Source of the DNA: Crotalaria pallida
Taxonomy: Eukaryota > Streptophyta > Magnoliopsida > Fabales > Fabaceae
Direction: 5' to 3'
Assembly (NCBI GenBank): GCA_037953625.1
Contig: CM075654.1
Coordinates: 24,669,501 to 24,733,500 of the forward strand
DNA length: 64,000 bases
This document shows, one piece after another, positions 1 through 11,990 of this stretch. Position numbers and translations under genes: made by a program. Within the stretch, counting starts at the first letter, position 1; each line of letters opens with the position of its first letter. Below the pieces are notes generated by a model that had not been told where the DNA came from, searched no databases, and saw only the letters and a list, made by a program, of their open reading frames with translations.

Positions 1-812
1 AGATGATACCTCATCCTCACTTTCACCATTTTCAATTGAGGCTCCATTGTTGCTCCTAGCCATGAGACTAAGGTTAGCAACTTTGTCATCCGAGCTACTT
101 GATGAGGATTTTGCATCCTTCTCCGGTGCATCCCACACAATGTAAGCTCTTTTGCCTTTGCCCTCTTGGGTCTTCTTTTCACTCTTCTTCAAGTATGTGG
201 GACATTCCATTTTGATATGTCCAATGCCTCCACATTCATGGCATTTTACTCCTTCATTTGAGCTCTTGTGCCTTGATTTGTAATCCTTGGGTCTTTTATC
301 TCTTGATGATGAACCACGCTTTTTGCCCTTGAGGAATTTATTGAATCTTTTTGCAAATAAGCCAATTTCCTCCTCATTGAGTGCATGATCGGAGTTCTCA
401 CTTGTAGAGTCATCTTCAACCTCTTTTGAGACTTTGGTAGAGGCCTTGAGAGAGATGCTCTTCTTATTTTTATCCAACTCCTTATGCGTGCTAAGTCTTG
501 ATAGCTCTATCTCATGTTCTTTGAGCTTGCCAAACAAGGTGGCCAAGTCCATATTGTTCAAATCCTTAGATTCCTTGATGGCGGTCACCTTTGGTTGCCA
601 TTTTCTATCAAGACATCTCAAAACTTTGTGAGTAGTTTCACCATCATGAAATTGTTTTCCTAGAGAAATCAAGTGACTAATGATATGTGAAAATCTCTTT
701 TGCAAGTCATCAATGGATTCATTAGGGAACATGTGAAATAATTCATATTCATGAGTCAAAGAATTTAATCTTGCATTTCTCACTTCACTTGTTCCTTCAT
801 GAGTAACTTCAT
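1..812 (-). CDS. Partial Ty1/copia gag fragment, open to the window edge
   Basis: The reverse strand reads open from about 812 down to base 1 with no stop and no start, so it is a fragment that continues off the window. It resembles copia Gag (UBN2/DUF4219 class). A stretch related to VTHEGTSEV is followed by a helical region, a lysine-rich stretch, one CX2CX4HX4C zinc knuckle (CHECGGIGHIKMEC, near 205-245) and an acidic, serine-rich tail. The same order appears in the three gag genes at 18675, 53669 and 57794, but this copy is clearly diverged from them, so it is a related family and not the same one. Gag would package element RNA. The reading frame stops matching gag at about 812, where a LINE in the opposite orientation begins. 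Confidence 0.8.
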
Positions 813-817
813 GTGAA

Positions 818-3247
818 ATAAGGATTGTGAGAATTTTAAATGAAAGGAATGAGCTTTTTAATGAGCAAGATGGCATTCAGAAGTGTTTTGAGGATTTTTA
901 TCAGAATCTCTTCCTATCAAGAAACAGAGGTCAGATGTTTGGGCATGATGTGGTGGATCAAGGTAGTTGCTTGTCAAGGGATCAGCAATTACAGCTTATT
1001 AGTCCTATCTCTAATGAGGAAATCAAGGAAGCTATGTTTGCCATTGATAAAAAAAAATCTCCTGGTCCTGATGGGTATGGCTCAGGTTTTTTCCAAGTTT
1101 CATGGGACAGAATTGGGTAGGATGTGTGTCAAGCTATCAAGGAGTTTTTTGAGTCAGGTAATCTTCTTAGGGAAGTGAATCATACTAACTTAGTCATGAT
1201 TCCTAAAATTGATACTCCCCTAATGGTTCATCAATTTAGACCTATTGCATGCTGCTCCACTATTTACAAATGTATATCAAAGATTATTAGTAGCAGATTA
1301 GCAGGGGTATTGCCTACTCTGGTTCAGGATAACCAAACTGCATTCATTAAGGATAGGAATATTTTGCACAATATTCTTCTTTCTCAAGAATTGGTCAGAT
1401 TGTATGGTAGAAGGAGGGTGTCTCCTAGATGTATGATGAAATTGGATATTAGGAAGGCTTATGACACTTTAGAATGGAATTTTATTGAGACAATGCTTAT
1501 TTCTCTTAAATTTCCAACTAAATTTGTCAATTGGGTGATGATGTGTATCAGAACTGTGTCTTATTCTATTGTTATAAATGGTGAACAGGGCCAAAGGTTT
1601 TGTGGATCTAGGGGCATAAGACAGGGAGACCCTATCTCTCCCCTTCTTTTTGTTCTAACTATGGAAATTCTGACCAAAAACCTCAGCATTGCTACTAATG
1701 ATAGAAATTTTAGATTCCATCCTGCTTGCAAAGATGTGAGGCTGGTAAATTTGGCTTTTGCAGATGATCTTATGATCTTCTGCAAAGCTCATCCAGCCAG
1801 TGTTAGACCTTTGATAAAGGCTCTTCAGGAGTTTGCTACATGGTCTGGGCTACATGTGAGCCATGAAAAGTCTCATATTTTCATGGCAGTCATTCCTACT
1901 GCTACTAAGGAGCTTCTTTTGTCCATTACAGGGTTTCAGCTAGGCCAATTCCCTTGTAGGTATCTGGGGATTCCACTTTCTTCTAAAAAATGGAATGCTA
2001 ATACATGCAAGAGTCTTGTGGACAAGGTTATGAGAAGCATTGTGTACTGGAGATCCAGAAATCTCTCATACCAAGCTCATCTTTGCCTAATCAACTCTGT
2101 GCTCATGAGCTTTCACATTTACTGGGCTTCTGTGTTCATAATCCCTTCCTCTATCATTAAGGAGATTGAAAAACAGTGTCGCATGTTTCTATGGGGAACT
2201 ACAGAATCAGGATCCTATCAAGCCAAGGTGGCTTGGAAAATAGTGTGCATGTCGAAGAGGAGTGGTGGGCTGGGTATTAAACACTGCGATCTATGGAACC
2301 TAGCTGCTCTTGGTAAGCAGATATGGAATCTAGCTGAGACGAAGGATTGCTTATGGGTGCGTTGGGTTCACAACTACTACATAAAGGATAACTCTTTTTG
2401 GGATTGTGAATGGATCCCAGGTCAGAGTTGGCATTGGAAGTGTCTACTGAAGGTGAGAGAAAGGCTTAGATTGGGGTTTGTGAATAATTGTTGGCATGCA
2501 TGCCCAGATGGTGTCTACACCATCAGTTCTGGGTATCAATTCCTTGCAGGGAATCAACCCAGCTTTCGAATGTATAAAGTTGTATGGAATCGATGTTCTA
2601 TTCCTAAGCATCAGTTCATTCTATGGTTACTAGCACATGAGAAATTGAGAACAAGGGATAAAATTTCATGGATGTACTTACCGAATCATTGTAGTCTTTG
2701 CCTTGCATCTGGTGAATCATTGAAGCATCTGTTCTTCAATTGTTACTGGAGCGGAAGATTATTGAAGTTGTGTGGTGATTGGATTGGGGTCCGTCGAATT
2801 CCTTTGGCGCTGAACAGGTGGAGGAGATGGATGCAGTTCGCTGGAGGTCAGAATTGGAAGAGGACATTGATCTGGGCTTTGATGGCAGCAGTGGTGTACC
2901 ACATTTGGAGTGAGAGAAATGAAAGGACTTTTTCTAATGTAACTAGGTCCCCTGAGTATAGATTTAATTTAATAAAGTCAGAGATAGCTTATAGGGTCTT
3001 TTTTTGTTTTAAAAATTTTAGGATGTGGCCAAATAAGACCATAGTGGACAGAATTATGCTAGAAATCAAGGACTCTTGTCATTAGGAGAACCCTTCCTAG
3101 AAGGTGGCTCTTAATGTTTTGGTTTTTCATTAGGACAATTAGCTGAACCCTTCCTAGAAGGTGGCAGTGTAATTGGTTCTACTGTTGGTTTGATGTATTT
3201 TTTCTAGCATGTGGTAATAAGATTTTTTATTCTACCAAAAAAAAAAA
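818..3247 (+). mobile_element. 5'-truncated LINE (L1-type) retrotransposon
   Basis: Non-LTR element with the 5' part missing (no ORF1, no endonuclease), a reverse-transcriptase ORF, a short 3' UTR and an A-run at 3237-3247. The 3' UTR has a 20-bp direct repeat (about 3089 and 3147). It abuts the copia gag fragment at 812-818. I found no clear target-site duplication, and gag does not resume after the tail. It has no C-terminal RNase H, unlike the LINE at 5985, so it belongs to a different L1 subfamily. Confidence 0.85.
827..3085 (+). pseudogene. LINE ORF2 reverse transcriptase, 5'-truncated with one in-frame stop
   Basis: One frame runs through, broken only by TAG at 1118-1120. It would copy the element's RNA at a nicked target. 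The order is RT fingers (FRPIACCSTIYK), the LDIRKAYD motif, GIRQGDPISP, and the catalytic AFADD box with both aspartates present (about 1756-1770). A thumb region follows, then a C-terminal zf-RVT domain with Cys/His residues (about 2590-2780). The usual N-terminal AP-type endonuclease is absent because of 5' truncation, and the segment has no ATG at its start. The stop probably replaced a glutamine (CAG to TAG), which is inferred from related L1 proteins. Non-functional. Confidence 0.88.
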
Positions 3248-4940
3248 CTTCCAAAGTTTCTATACAACTCCCATAGTTTTGAGTGTTCTAATAAATTTGA
3301 TTTAATATTTTGCTCTGTTATGCATTCTCTCAAAAAAAAAATTTGATTTATGGGATTTCCTCACATGGAGCAGTACCAAACATGCAATTTTATTGGAAAA
3401 TTTAAACAAAGTGACAACTAGGTTTGTAATTTCATATATTTCTTCTCTTTATTTCATTACACTTCTTTATTCTTTGTTATCGTGTTTTAGTTTTCAAATT
3501 CTTAAATTTTCATTTGCTTTTATTATTATTATTATATTATGGGTTGACAGCATATATACAAAAATCAATTGGCCTAGCATGTTAATATATCATTATATAT
3601 GGGTTGACATCAGTATACAAAATCAATTGGTCTAACATATTAATCAACACATTTATTTTTTTAATATATTCATAAATATATTTTATTGTGGCATTCATTT
3701 TATTTTTAAATATGTGTTGTTGATATCTAAAATATTGGATAATAACTTTCTCATAAGTATTTATTATGATCTATGACAAGTCAATTAGATGTAGAACAAA
3801 ACTTAGTTGTTTTGTTAGTATTTGCATTGTTATTTTAAAGGACAAAACACGACAATGGGAGTGTGAGTCAACAAGCACAGGAGTAGCGTTGACACGACCA
3901 TACACTAAAAAAACGATAGTATACTATTTTATCTACTCATGTTTGTACTACCGTATTGACAGGCATATTATCGTGTTTTTTTTTTTTGTTAGAAAATATT
4001 TGTTTTGTTATTTCATCTTTTTTTATTGATGGTTCTCATTTGTCATGTATATGAGTATGTAGGGATCAACTAATAGTAACAAGTATGTTAATTTACATTC
4101 TTTTTTTTCTTTTCACATTATCACATGATTGACCTGCTCACGTTATTTTGTTTTTAACCAACTATTTACCATGCTTGACAATGTAAAGGCATTTTTTTTT
4201 CATTTTCAATAGTATTTTTTTTATCATAAACATCTTTTTGATTATCAAGTAATATACATGTTACCGAATATTATGAATCTATATCAAATATACGTTTTTT
4301 TAATAAATTTATGTTTAATAAATTTATCAAATATATATTAGTAATTCCCTATATATAATATTAGGAACACGCTATATACTAGCAAGACACTGTATATAAT
4401 GGAAAAATACTAAGAAGTGTCCTAATAGCACTTATTAAAAAGATAAATATAATTTAAAAGTATTGAAAATTGTAATTTTTAAGTAAAAAAAAAAGAATTT
4501 ACGGCAAACTTTACCATTTACATTTGATAACGCCATCTCCATGATTAAAAATATTGAGAACACTAAAAAAATGAACTTTAGAACATATATCTAATAAAGA
4601 TGTTGTGGTCCAAAATTCAACCGCAAAAGCAAACAAAAAAGGCAAAAGAATTAATATATATTGTTATTTAATGTTATATTTTTTTAAATATTTGAATTTT
4701 ACTTACATTAAAAAAAGAGAGTAGCACCGTATGACAATAAAAAGAACCTTACATTATATCGTTACTAGGTTTTCCCGAATTTGATCATTAGGTTTTTAAT
4801 AACATATTCTTTATTAATAAATTGGTATTGATTCAATTCTAAAACTCAAAATGATTATCACTTATTTGAACTACTAAAATAATCTAAATGTGATTATATT
4901 TTGTGAAATATCCAAATATAGTTAACTCATTTAACTAATA
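3248..4940. other. AT-rich intergenic stretch, no gene seen
   Basis: Low-complexity AT-rich DNA with short poly-A and poly-T runs and several stops in every frame. The short ORFs here have no recognisable protein character. A direct repeat around 3541-3625 contains the phrase GGGTTGACA twice. Part of this stretch is probably the body of the Helitron whose 3' end is at 4977, but I could not place a 5' terminus with confidence. Confidence 0.5.
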
Positions 4941-4950
4941 ATAAAAAAAG

Positions 4951-4977
4951 CCGTGCATTGCACGGGCTTAAAACTAG
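4951..4977 (+). mobile_element. Helitron 3' terminus (hairpin plus CTAG)
   Basis: A hairpin with 6-bp stems, CCGTGC-ATT-GCACGG (4951-4965), is followed 8 nt later by CTAG (4974-4977) and then T. This is the classic Helitron 3' end: a GC-rich hairpin just upstream of CTRR, inserted before a T. The 5' TC end should lie upstream; a candidate ATCTATATC near 4278 was not convincing. No helicase ORF is visible, so it would be non-autonomous. Confidence 0.6.
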
Positions 4978-5404
4978 TGGTTTAATATTGTTAGAAGTTT
5001 TAACAAAATAAAGTTAGATCCTAATTAGTAATTATAGATTTTGACCTTGTAATAAGCCGTTTATTCAACATGAGTTGAAAAATCTCAACTAACATTTTAA
5101 GGAATATTATTTGATTTATTTGGTTGAATCAACTTTATTTTCTCAGATCTTCTGGAAACATGCATCAAACTAGCTTTTGGAACACCAGCTCAAAATAGTG
5201 AGGAAAAAAATACATTATTGTTTTCTGGGCTTTCTATATAAATTTTTAAAAAAGAAAATAAAAATAAAAATAAAAGAGTAAACCAAACATATCCTAAGCG
5301 ATCAATGCACTCCTTTTATGTTCTGTGGCTTAAAAAGTTTAGGTAATTACTTACGTGGTCTCAATTTGTATAAACATTTATCGAGATACTTATAAATTAC
5401 TATT

Positions 5405-5690
5405 TATTAACAAAATTTGAACTCACGACTCAGTCCACTGTAAATCAGCCATACCAGCTATATAAACTTTGGTAGCTTCAAGACAATGTGCTATCGGGCA
5501 AGGCAATTACAATATGAGTAGTTAGTCCCATATTTAGATACTTACAAGTTACAAATTTTCCTCTAACAAAATTTGAACTCATAATTCAGTAAATTATAAA
5601 CCAATTCCTTGTCAATTAGACAAACTTTTAATAGCTGCAAGTCGATGTGCTATCTTGCAAGGCAATCACAATATGCATAGTTGGTCCCCT
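5405..5690. repeat. Diverged tandem duplication, about 160-166 bp period
   Basis: Two diverged copies share the phrases CAAAATTTGAACTCA (5411 and 5577) and CTATC..GCAAGGCAAT (5491 and 5650). There is no coding potential. Confidence 0.55.
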
Positions 5691-5934
5691 GTTTTGTCAT
5701 CTCCAACTAATAATGGTGTGACATAATCACAAAGATATATAAGCCAGTGGATTGCCAGATTGAAGACGCATATAGACCGGCAGAATGTGAGAAGAAGGCT
5801 CATAGTTGGTACCAGCAATATAAAATAAAATAAAATAATATCATCGCTATCTTGATGATATGAGACGTGACCGAGCAAAAAGGGGGAAATGACAAAATAA
5901 TTAAAGCATAACGAATCACGAAATCTCTAAGATT

Positions 5935-5935
<1 letters not shown>

Positions 5936-5973
<38 letters not shown>
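5936..5973. repeat. (TAA)n microsatellite
   Basis: About 12 perfect trinucleotide repeats immediately upstream of the truncated 5' end of the LINE at 5985. Confidence 0.95.
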
Positions 5974-5994
5974 TAGCAATATATCAAACAACAC

Positions 5995-6930
5995 TTGCTA
6001 AATATCTTCATCTTTCGCTTTGGTGCTTTGTATGAGAAACGGAAGGTAATAGACGGGGCTCCATGGACATTCGATAAAAACATAATTATTTTTCGTGACT
6101 ACAAGCCTGAAATAAGAGCCTCAGATCTGGACTTTTCGCGTACAGAGTTTTGGATACGTATTTTTGATCTTCCCTTCGGAATGAGGAACAAGGGTGTTGG
6201 AACTGCAGTGGGTGACATGTTCGGTGGTATGGTTAAAGCAGACGTTGATGACTTTGGGGCCTCCATTCATCCATATCTCAGAGTCAAGGTATTGATTGAC
6301 ATTGAGAAGCCACTTCGTAGAGGAATATATCTTGCTAAAACAAATTCGGTGGAAACACGGTGGTACTGGATACAATATGAACGCTTACCAACTTTCTGTT
6401 ACAACTGTGGAATCATCGGTCACGCTGAAAAGGACTGTGAGCAGGATATAAAAGGGGAAAATAAGGGGTATGGCGAGTTCATGCGGGCAACAACGTTTTA
6501 TGATAACATGATTAGCCAGCCAGTGAAGGAGGAGGATTGTGCAAGGGGACCTATTCATGAAAATCCTGCTGTAGAAGTTCCACCGTTGGAACAAATTGTT
6601 TCTGCTGAAGAGACCAATCGTTTGCTTGATGAAGAGTTCGGTCCTGAAATTCATGATGGTCCAAACAATGAAGATTCTTCTAGGAGTGCACTAATGTCTC
6701 TGTCCAGTGATACTCCGAAGAGGAAACAATGGAAAAAGATGGCTAGAGGGAACAATGTTGCAGTGGCAGGTCCAAAGGATAAATCATTAGTGGGGCACAA
6801 ACGAACAGAAGAGGGTGATGTGATTATGTCGGACAGTGGTGGTCAGACTATGGTAATGGCAGCAAACAAAAAACTAAAAGAAATGCATTCAATGGCAGAG
6901 GCTGGTGTCCAGCCCCGCCAACAACAATGA
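5995..6930 (+). CDS. LINE ORF1 protein (DUF4283 / CCHC), N-terminally truncated
   Basis: RNA-binding nucleocapsid-like protein of plant L1 elements. The frame opens at a TTG, not an ATG, at 5995, and begins mid-domain at FIFRFG. The DUF4283-type core (DGAPWTFDKNIIIF, then WIRIFDLPFGM) is followed by a CX2CX4HX4C zinc knuckle (CYNCGIIGHAEKDC, about 6400-6440) and a polar, low-complexity tail. The missing N-terminus (roughly 70-100 aa in relatives, from memory) was lost in 5' truncation. The remaining 311 codons have no stop. Its TGA (6928-6930) overlaps the ATG of ORF2 (6927-6929) as ATGA. Confidence 0.85.
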   Translation: MLNIFIFRFGALYEKRKVIDGAPWTFDKNIIIFRDYKPEIRASDLDFSRTEFWIRIFDLPFGMRNKGVGTAVGDMFGGMVKADVDDFGASIHPYLRVKVLIDIEKPLRRGIYLAKTNSVETRWYWIQYERLPTFCYNCGIIGHAEKDCEQDIKGENKGYGEFMRATTFYDNMISQPVKEEDCARGPIHENPAVEVPPLEQIVSAEETNRLLDEEFGPEIHDGPNNEDSSRSALMSLSSDTPKRKQWKKMARGNNVAVAGPKDKSLVGHKRTEEGDVIMSDSGGQTMVMAANKKLKEMHSMAEAGVQPRQQQ

Positions 6931-9900
6931 GGTTTCTAAACTGGAATTGCCGGGGTTTGGGGTCACCCCAAGCTATTCGTTCTCTTCGGAAGCTGTTATC
7001 TTCCGAAAGCCCAACCATCACCTTCCTAATGGAGACTAGAAAGAAGGTGGTGGAGTTACAGGGTCTCCGTATCATGAATGAAGTTTACAATTTGTATGCT
7101 GTGGACTGTGAGGGTTACGGCAAGCAGAGGGCAGGTGGTCTAGCACTATTGTGGAAAAAGGATGTGGATTTAACGATCTCTCGGGCATCTCTTAACCATA
7201 TTGATTTTGCAGCGGTGTTCCCTGAGATTGATGGTGCGGTTTTTATTACATGTTTATATGGATACCCTCAAGGAGCTCTTAAATATCAGACATGGTCGTT
7301 GCTAACCTCTGTTGCAAAGGATATTGACAAGCCCTGGATGGTTATTGGTGATATAAATCAGGTTCTGGGACCTGAGGACAAAACTGGAGGCAACCCTGTT
7401 GATTTACTGGAAATTGATACAGCCCGTATATGTCTTGAGGTGTGCAATCTAAAGGAAATAGAATGGTGCGGGTCAAGATTTACATGGAGCAATCGCAGAA
7501 AGCACCCAGATTCGATTGAAGAACATCTGGATAGAGCTTTCTCAAACAATGCATGGTCTAAGGTATGGAATTATTCTATGGTTTCCCATCTTCCTAGATA
7601 CAGTTCAGATCATTGTCCTATAATTCTTGATTCTTCTATGAGAACTAACGGAGATGTCAGGAGAAAGAAGAAGAAAAGACTTTATCGCTTTGAACAGTAT
7701 TGGCTGCAGAATGATGATTGTGAAACTGTAGTGCAACATTCCTGGATTCCTGGCAGGGAGGTAACTGATAATATCAAACATGTGGGTGAGGCTCTAAGGG
7801 ACTGGAGTGAGTCAACTTTTGGAAACTTATCAAAACGGATTGCTCAGTTAAACAAAAGGTTAGGACAGCTGCAATTACAGGCCCAAACGGATGCATCTTT
7901 GGATGAACAAAACAGGATCACAAAAGAATTGGACGAGTTATTACTGGAGGAAGAGATGAAATGGCAACAAAGGTCAAGGGCGGATTGGCTTAAATATGGG
8001 GACCGAAATACTCCTTTAATTTCTTCCACAAAAAGGCTTCTCAGAGGAAAGAATCAAATACAATTTCCAAAATCCAGGATGAATCAGGTACATGGTTTTC
8101 TAATGATCATGATATAGCTAATGTAATTGGTAGCTATTTTCAGAACTTATTCACAACTTCTAATCCTTCTGGTTATGAAGACTTGGCTGATTTGGTTAAA
8201 GGGAGACTGTCCGAGTCTAGCAGAGATTCTCTGGATTTGCCTTTTACAAAAGAAGAAGTGAAGTTTGCTCTCTTTCAGATGCATCCAACAAAGGCTCTTG
8301 GTATTGATGGTACTCCAGCCCTCTTCTATCAACGATTCTGGCATATTATTGGTGATCAGGTTGCATCCCTGGTTTTGAGGATCCTTAACACTGATCTTGA
8401 TCCAGGTTTCATTAATCAAACTTTCTTGGTTCTTATTCCAAAAAATAAAATCTCCGGTTCAGGCTAGTCAATTTAGACCTATTAGTCTTTGTAATATTAT
8501 TTTCAAAATAGTAACTAAAACAATTGCTAATAGGCTAAAGCATGTTCTTCCATCCATTGTTAATGTATATCAGAGCGCTTTTGTTCCTGGTAGATTAATT
8601 ACTGATAATGCTTTGGTTGCATTCGAATGTTTTCACTACATGAAAAAAAGAAGATTGGGAAAAGGGGTTATATGGCTATTAAACTGGATATGTCGAAAGC
8701 CTATGATCGTGTGGAATGGCCTTTCCTTGATTGCATTCTTAGGAGTTTTGGTTTCTCTCCAAGATGGTCCCAGTTAATTATGAAATGTGTGACAACTACT
8801 TCTTTTTCTATTATGATTAATGGTGATCCAAAACAGCGTTTTATGGCAAGTAGAGGACTTAGACAAGGAGATCCTTTATCACCATATCTGTTTATTCTTT
8901 GTCATGAGGTTCTTTCTGCGATGATCATTAAAAAAATGGAATCAAACTCTATCCATGGTTTGAAGATTTCTCCTAATGCACCTGCTGCTTCACACCTCTT
9001 TTTTGCATATGACAGTATTATTTTTGCTAGAGCAACTAAAGAGGAAGCTTTAGTTTTGAAAGATCTTCTCAATTCCTTTGAGTTGGCTTCTGGTCAGCGT
9101 ATCAATTTTGACAAATCGGAGCTCTCATTCAGCCGAAATGTGCTTACTTCCAGACGTGATGAAATAATCTCTTTAGTGAACATAAAGGCAGTAGAGCAAC
9201 ATATTCGATATTTGGGCCTTCCAACTATTATTGGTAAGTCCAAAAATCAAATCTTCTCTTTTGTCAAAGATAGAGTGTGGAAGAAGCTTAAAGGGTGGAA
9301 GGAAAAATTTCTTTCTCGTGCGGGAAGAGAAACTCTTATTAAAGCTGTGGTGCAAGCTATCCCAACATATGTGATGAGTTGCTTCCTTCTACCTCAATCT
9401 CTTTGCTCCCAAATTGAAAGTATGGTGTCTAGATTCTACTGGAGCGGGAATGTTGAGAAAAGGAAAATTCATTGGCTGAATTGGAAGAAATTAGCGGTTC
9501 CAAAGAAAGATGGGGGCATGGGGTTCAGGCAGTTCTCAGCTTTTAACAGAGCAATGTTGGCTAAGCAATGGTGGAGGCTCAAAACAATTGATAATTCGCT
9601 GTTCTATAGAATCCTTAAGGGCAAGTATTTCCCATATTCCACAATCGCTGAAGCTCACAAGGGGGTTGGGGCAAGCTTTTCTTGGCAAAGTATTTTTGAA
9701 ACAAAGGCATTTGTGGAGAATGGATCTATATGGAGAGTTGGAAATGGTTTTAGCATTCGCATATGGGATGACTGCTGGGTACCGGGCTTGAGAACAGCCA
9801 ATCTTCAATCAGGCCAGGAGTGGAATGGTCAATATGTGTGGGTTCATGAGTTATTCACGGTCACAGGGGCATGGAACAAGGAGCTTCTATACTGCATTTT

Positions 9901-11023
9901 CTCATCTCATGAGGCTGAAGCCATCCTCCAAATTCCCAGAATCCAATCAAATAGGGATGATGCACAGATATGGAAGTACACAGCTGATGGTGGATATACT
10001 GTGAAATCGGGTTACAATCTCCTCTTGGCTCCGACAATAGCATCATCTTCAACTCCGGGGGATGGAAACAATATCTGGAAGAACATATGGAAGACGAATT
10101 CTATTCCAAGAGTTCGCGAATTTGCCTGGAGAGCAGCCAAAGATATCTTACCAGTTCGTAAAAGACTGATGCAAAAAGGTATTACTGATGACCCTCTCTG
10201 TCCTCTTTGTGGTAATGTAGAGGAATCTGTAGAGCATGCTTTGCTTTATTGTAACACGGTTAGCACTATCTGGTTCGCATCTCCTCTTACCATTCGAATT
10301 CATGTTAATACAAATGTTTCCTTGGTTGAATGGATTATGTCTTTGCTGAAAAATGTTGACAAAATTAGCCTGGGCTTGGTTCTAGATCTATTATATGCTA
10401 TTTGGAGTAGAAGGAACAGATGGGTTCATGACCAAATGATGCAGGATTTTGCAGGGACTCTTCGTTATGCTGATAGCTTGGTTGTGCAGGATCTCACAAA
10501 GCAGCAAAATATTTTGTTGAAAAATGAAAATGAATATGAAATTAATGGGGTTTTTCAAGTAGCCTGTGATGCTTCTCTAAAAATAGGAATTGGGACTGGA
10601 GTTGGCTTTGTGATTCACAATGAGGATGGTGAATTTTTGGCAGCTGCTACAGATATTTTTGATGCAACAAATGATGCAACTATGGCAGAAGCAATTGCAT
10701 TGCGTTGGACTTTCGAAGAGTTGGCTGATCTTGGTATCACCCATGTGACAATTTTTACTGATTGTCAACGTGTTGCTGCAGCATGGAAAAGCAGATCTCC
10801 TAGTAATTCTTATTTAGATGAAATTATTTCTGATTGTAGGTGTTTAGCTAGCAATTTTTCTTGTATTCAGGTCTTGTATAGGTCTCGTTCTCTGAATGTA
10901 TGCGCAGACATGTTAGCTAAGAAAGCTTTTCTGGTTCAAAAACAACTTTGGTTGGTTGATGCACCAGACTTTCTTAAGCATGTATCTGCTACAGACTCTT
11001 GTTTAGTCACTTCCAATAATTAA
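6927..11023 (+). pseudogene. LINE ORF2: endonuclease, reverse transcriptase, RNase H (broken)
   Basis: The N-terminal AP-type endonuclease looks intact, with NWNCRG at the start, MET near residue 35, GDIN and SDHCPI near residue 225. RT follows, with MSKAYDRVEW and RQGDPLSPYLF. The polymerase box reads FAYDS (tyrosine codon 9008-9010) where L1 elements have FADD, so the first catalytic aspartate is gone. Then comes zf-RVT (about 10080-10270) and a C-terminal RNase H (CDAS, AEAIAL, FTDCQ, AD near the end). The frame changes three times: at about 8010, at about 8450 beside an A-run, and at about 8645 at an A7 run. It returns to a frame open to 11023. Cannot encode an active enzyme. Confidence 0.9.
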
Positions 11024-11360
11024 TACATTCAGTTTTCCCCTAAAAAAAATAAATAAATAAACGTATAGGGGTCCGTCTCTTGAAGTATAATAGGACTTAA
11101 CGTTGAAGATCTGATTAGAAATGTTTCTGGGTGGAGTCGCAATCCGTTAGTCCATTGGAATCAATACATTTCAAAAGAAATAAATTAAAACTCAGATGCG
11201 TATGTAAGACAATTGCTACGTTATTTTTTGACAAAAGCCACCAAAACATGGTTGATAGATAATTTTACATTTTAATTTAAGTATGAGAAGCAAAATTAGA
11301 TCATTTTTTCCCTCCTAAATTTGGTCATTTTTCATCCCCAAAAAAAAAAATCCATCTGTA

Positions 11361-11990
11361 TCTTTTTTTTTTTAAGGAAAAAATGTATTTTATTCAATGT
11401 TCAGAAACCGTACAAGTGATGACAAACAAGACAATTACAAGTACAAGATATTTCACACTAATAATAGTTAAAAGGAAAGCAAAATACACTGCAACAACAG
11501 ACTCTTCAATGTGGACATGGATCATCAGCAATAACAGACTCTTCAATGTGGACATGGATCATCAGCAACTGCCAAAACCGGACTCTAACAGAAGATTCAA
11601 TAGTCTTTAATTCCAATATATAACAATCTCATTGATGCTGAGACTAAATTCAGTTCGATGACAAGGAATCTTAAATCTAAAACAAGATAGACGTTGGACG
11701 GTAGACAAATCAACAATAAGCAAAGAGAGATCTGTCTCGACGAGTAGCCTTCCAATTATTGGAGCAAAGAGATTGATCATCAGATCTGGAAAGTAGAAAC
11801 TACTATCTAGAGGCATCCCTCCACTGGAAACACACAAAATAAAACAACTTGCACAAAGGCAAGAAAACACCGAGATAAATTGGGGGAAACAAACCCACAC
11901 ACTTTCCCAAAGGAAGGGGAGGGACATAGACATATGTAATATATATGTCCCTTCCCTACCGAAAATCAGCAGATGAAAACAACTAGAGGA
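11361..11990 (-). mobile_element. Possible retroposed sequence with antisense poly(A)
   Basis: Read on the minus strand, AATAAA (about 11391-11396) lies about 20 nt before an A12 run (T-run at 11361-11372), as at the 3' end of a retroposed transcript. A 108-codon hydrophobic minus-strand ORF (11607-11933) lies inside, but I recognise no domain in it and do not call a gene. It could be a LINE 3' end or a processed pseudogene. Confidence 0.35.
11497..11570. repeat. 37-bp tandem duplication, two copies
   Basis: The phrase ACAGACTCTTCAATGTGGAC recurs at 11497 and 11534 with essentially no divergence, so the duplication is recent. Confidence 0.85.

Larger units (their letters stand above)
5985..11061 (+). 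mobile_element. LINE (plant L1 with RNase H), slightly 5'-truncated
   Basis: Two-ORF non-LTR retrotransposon ending in an A-rich tail (A8 then TAAA repeats, 11042-11061). ORF1 lacks its N-terminal part, so the copy is 5'-truncated inside ORF1. ORF2 has endonuclease, RT, zinc-binding and RNase H domains in order. Inactivated by frameshifts and a catalytic substitution. No clear target-site duplication was found. Confidence 0.88.

Noticed and set aside
3766..4029. 87-codon ORF in the AT-rich spacer
   Set aside because: Low-complexity, with no domain or conserved context; expected by chance in such sequence.
11607..11933. 108-codon minus-strand ORF as a host gene
   Set aside because: Hydrophobic low-complexity product, no recognised domain, no promoter or intron signals, and located in a probable retroposed segment.
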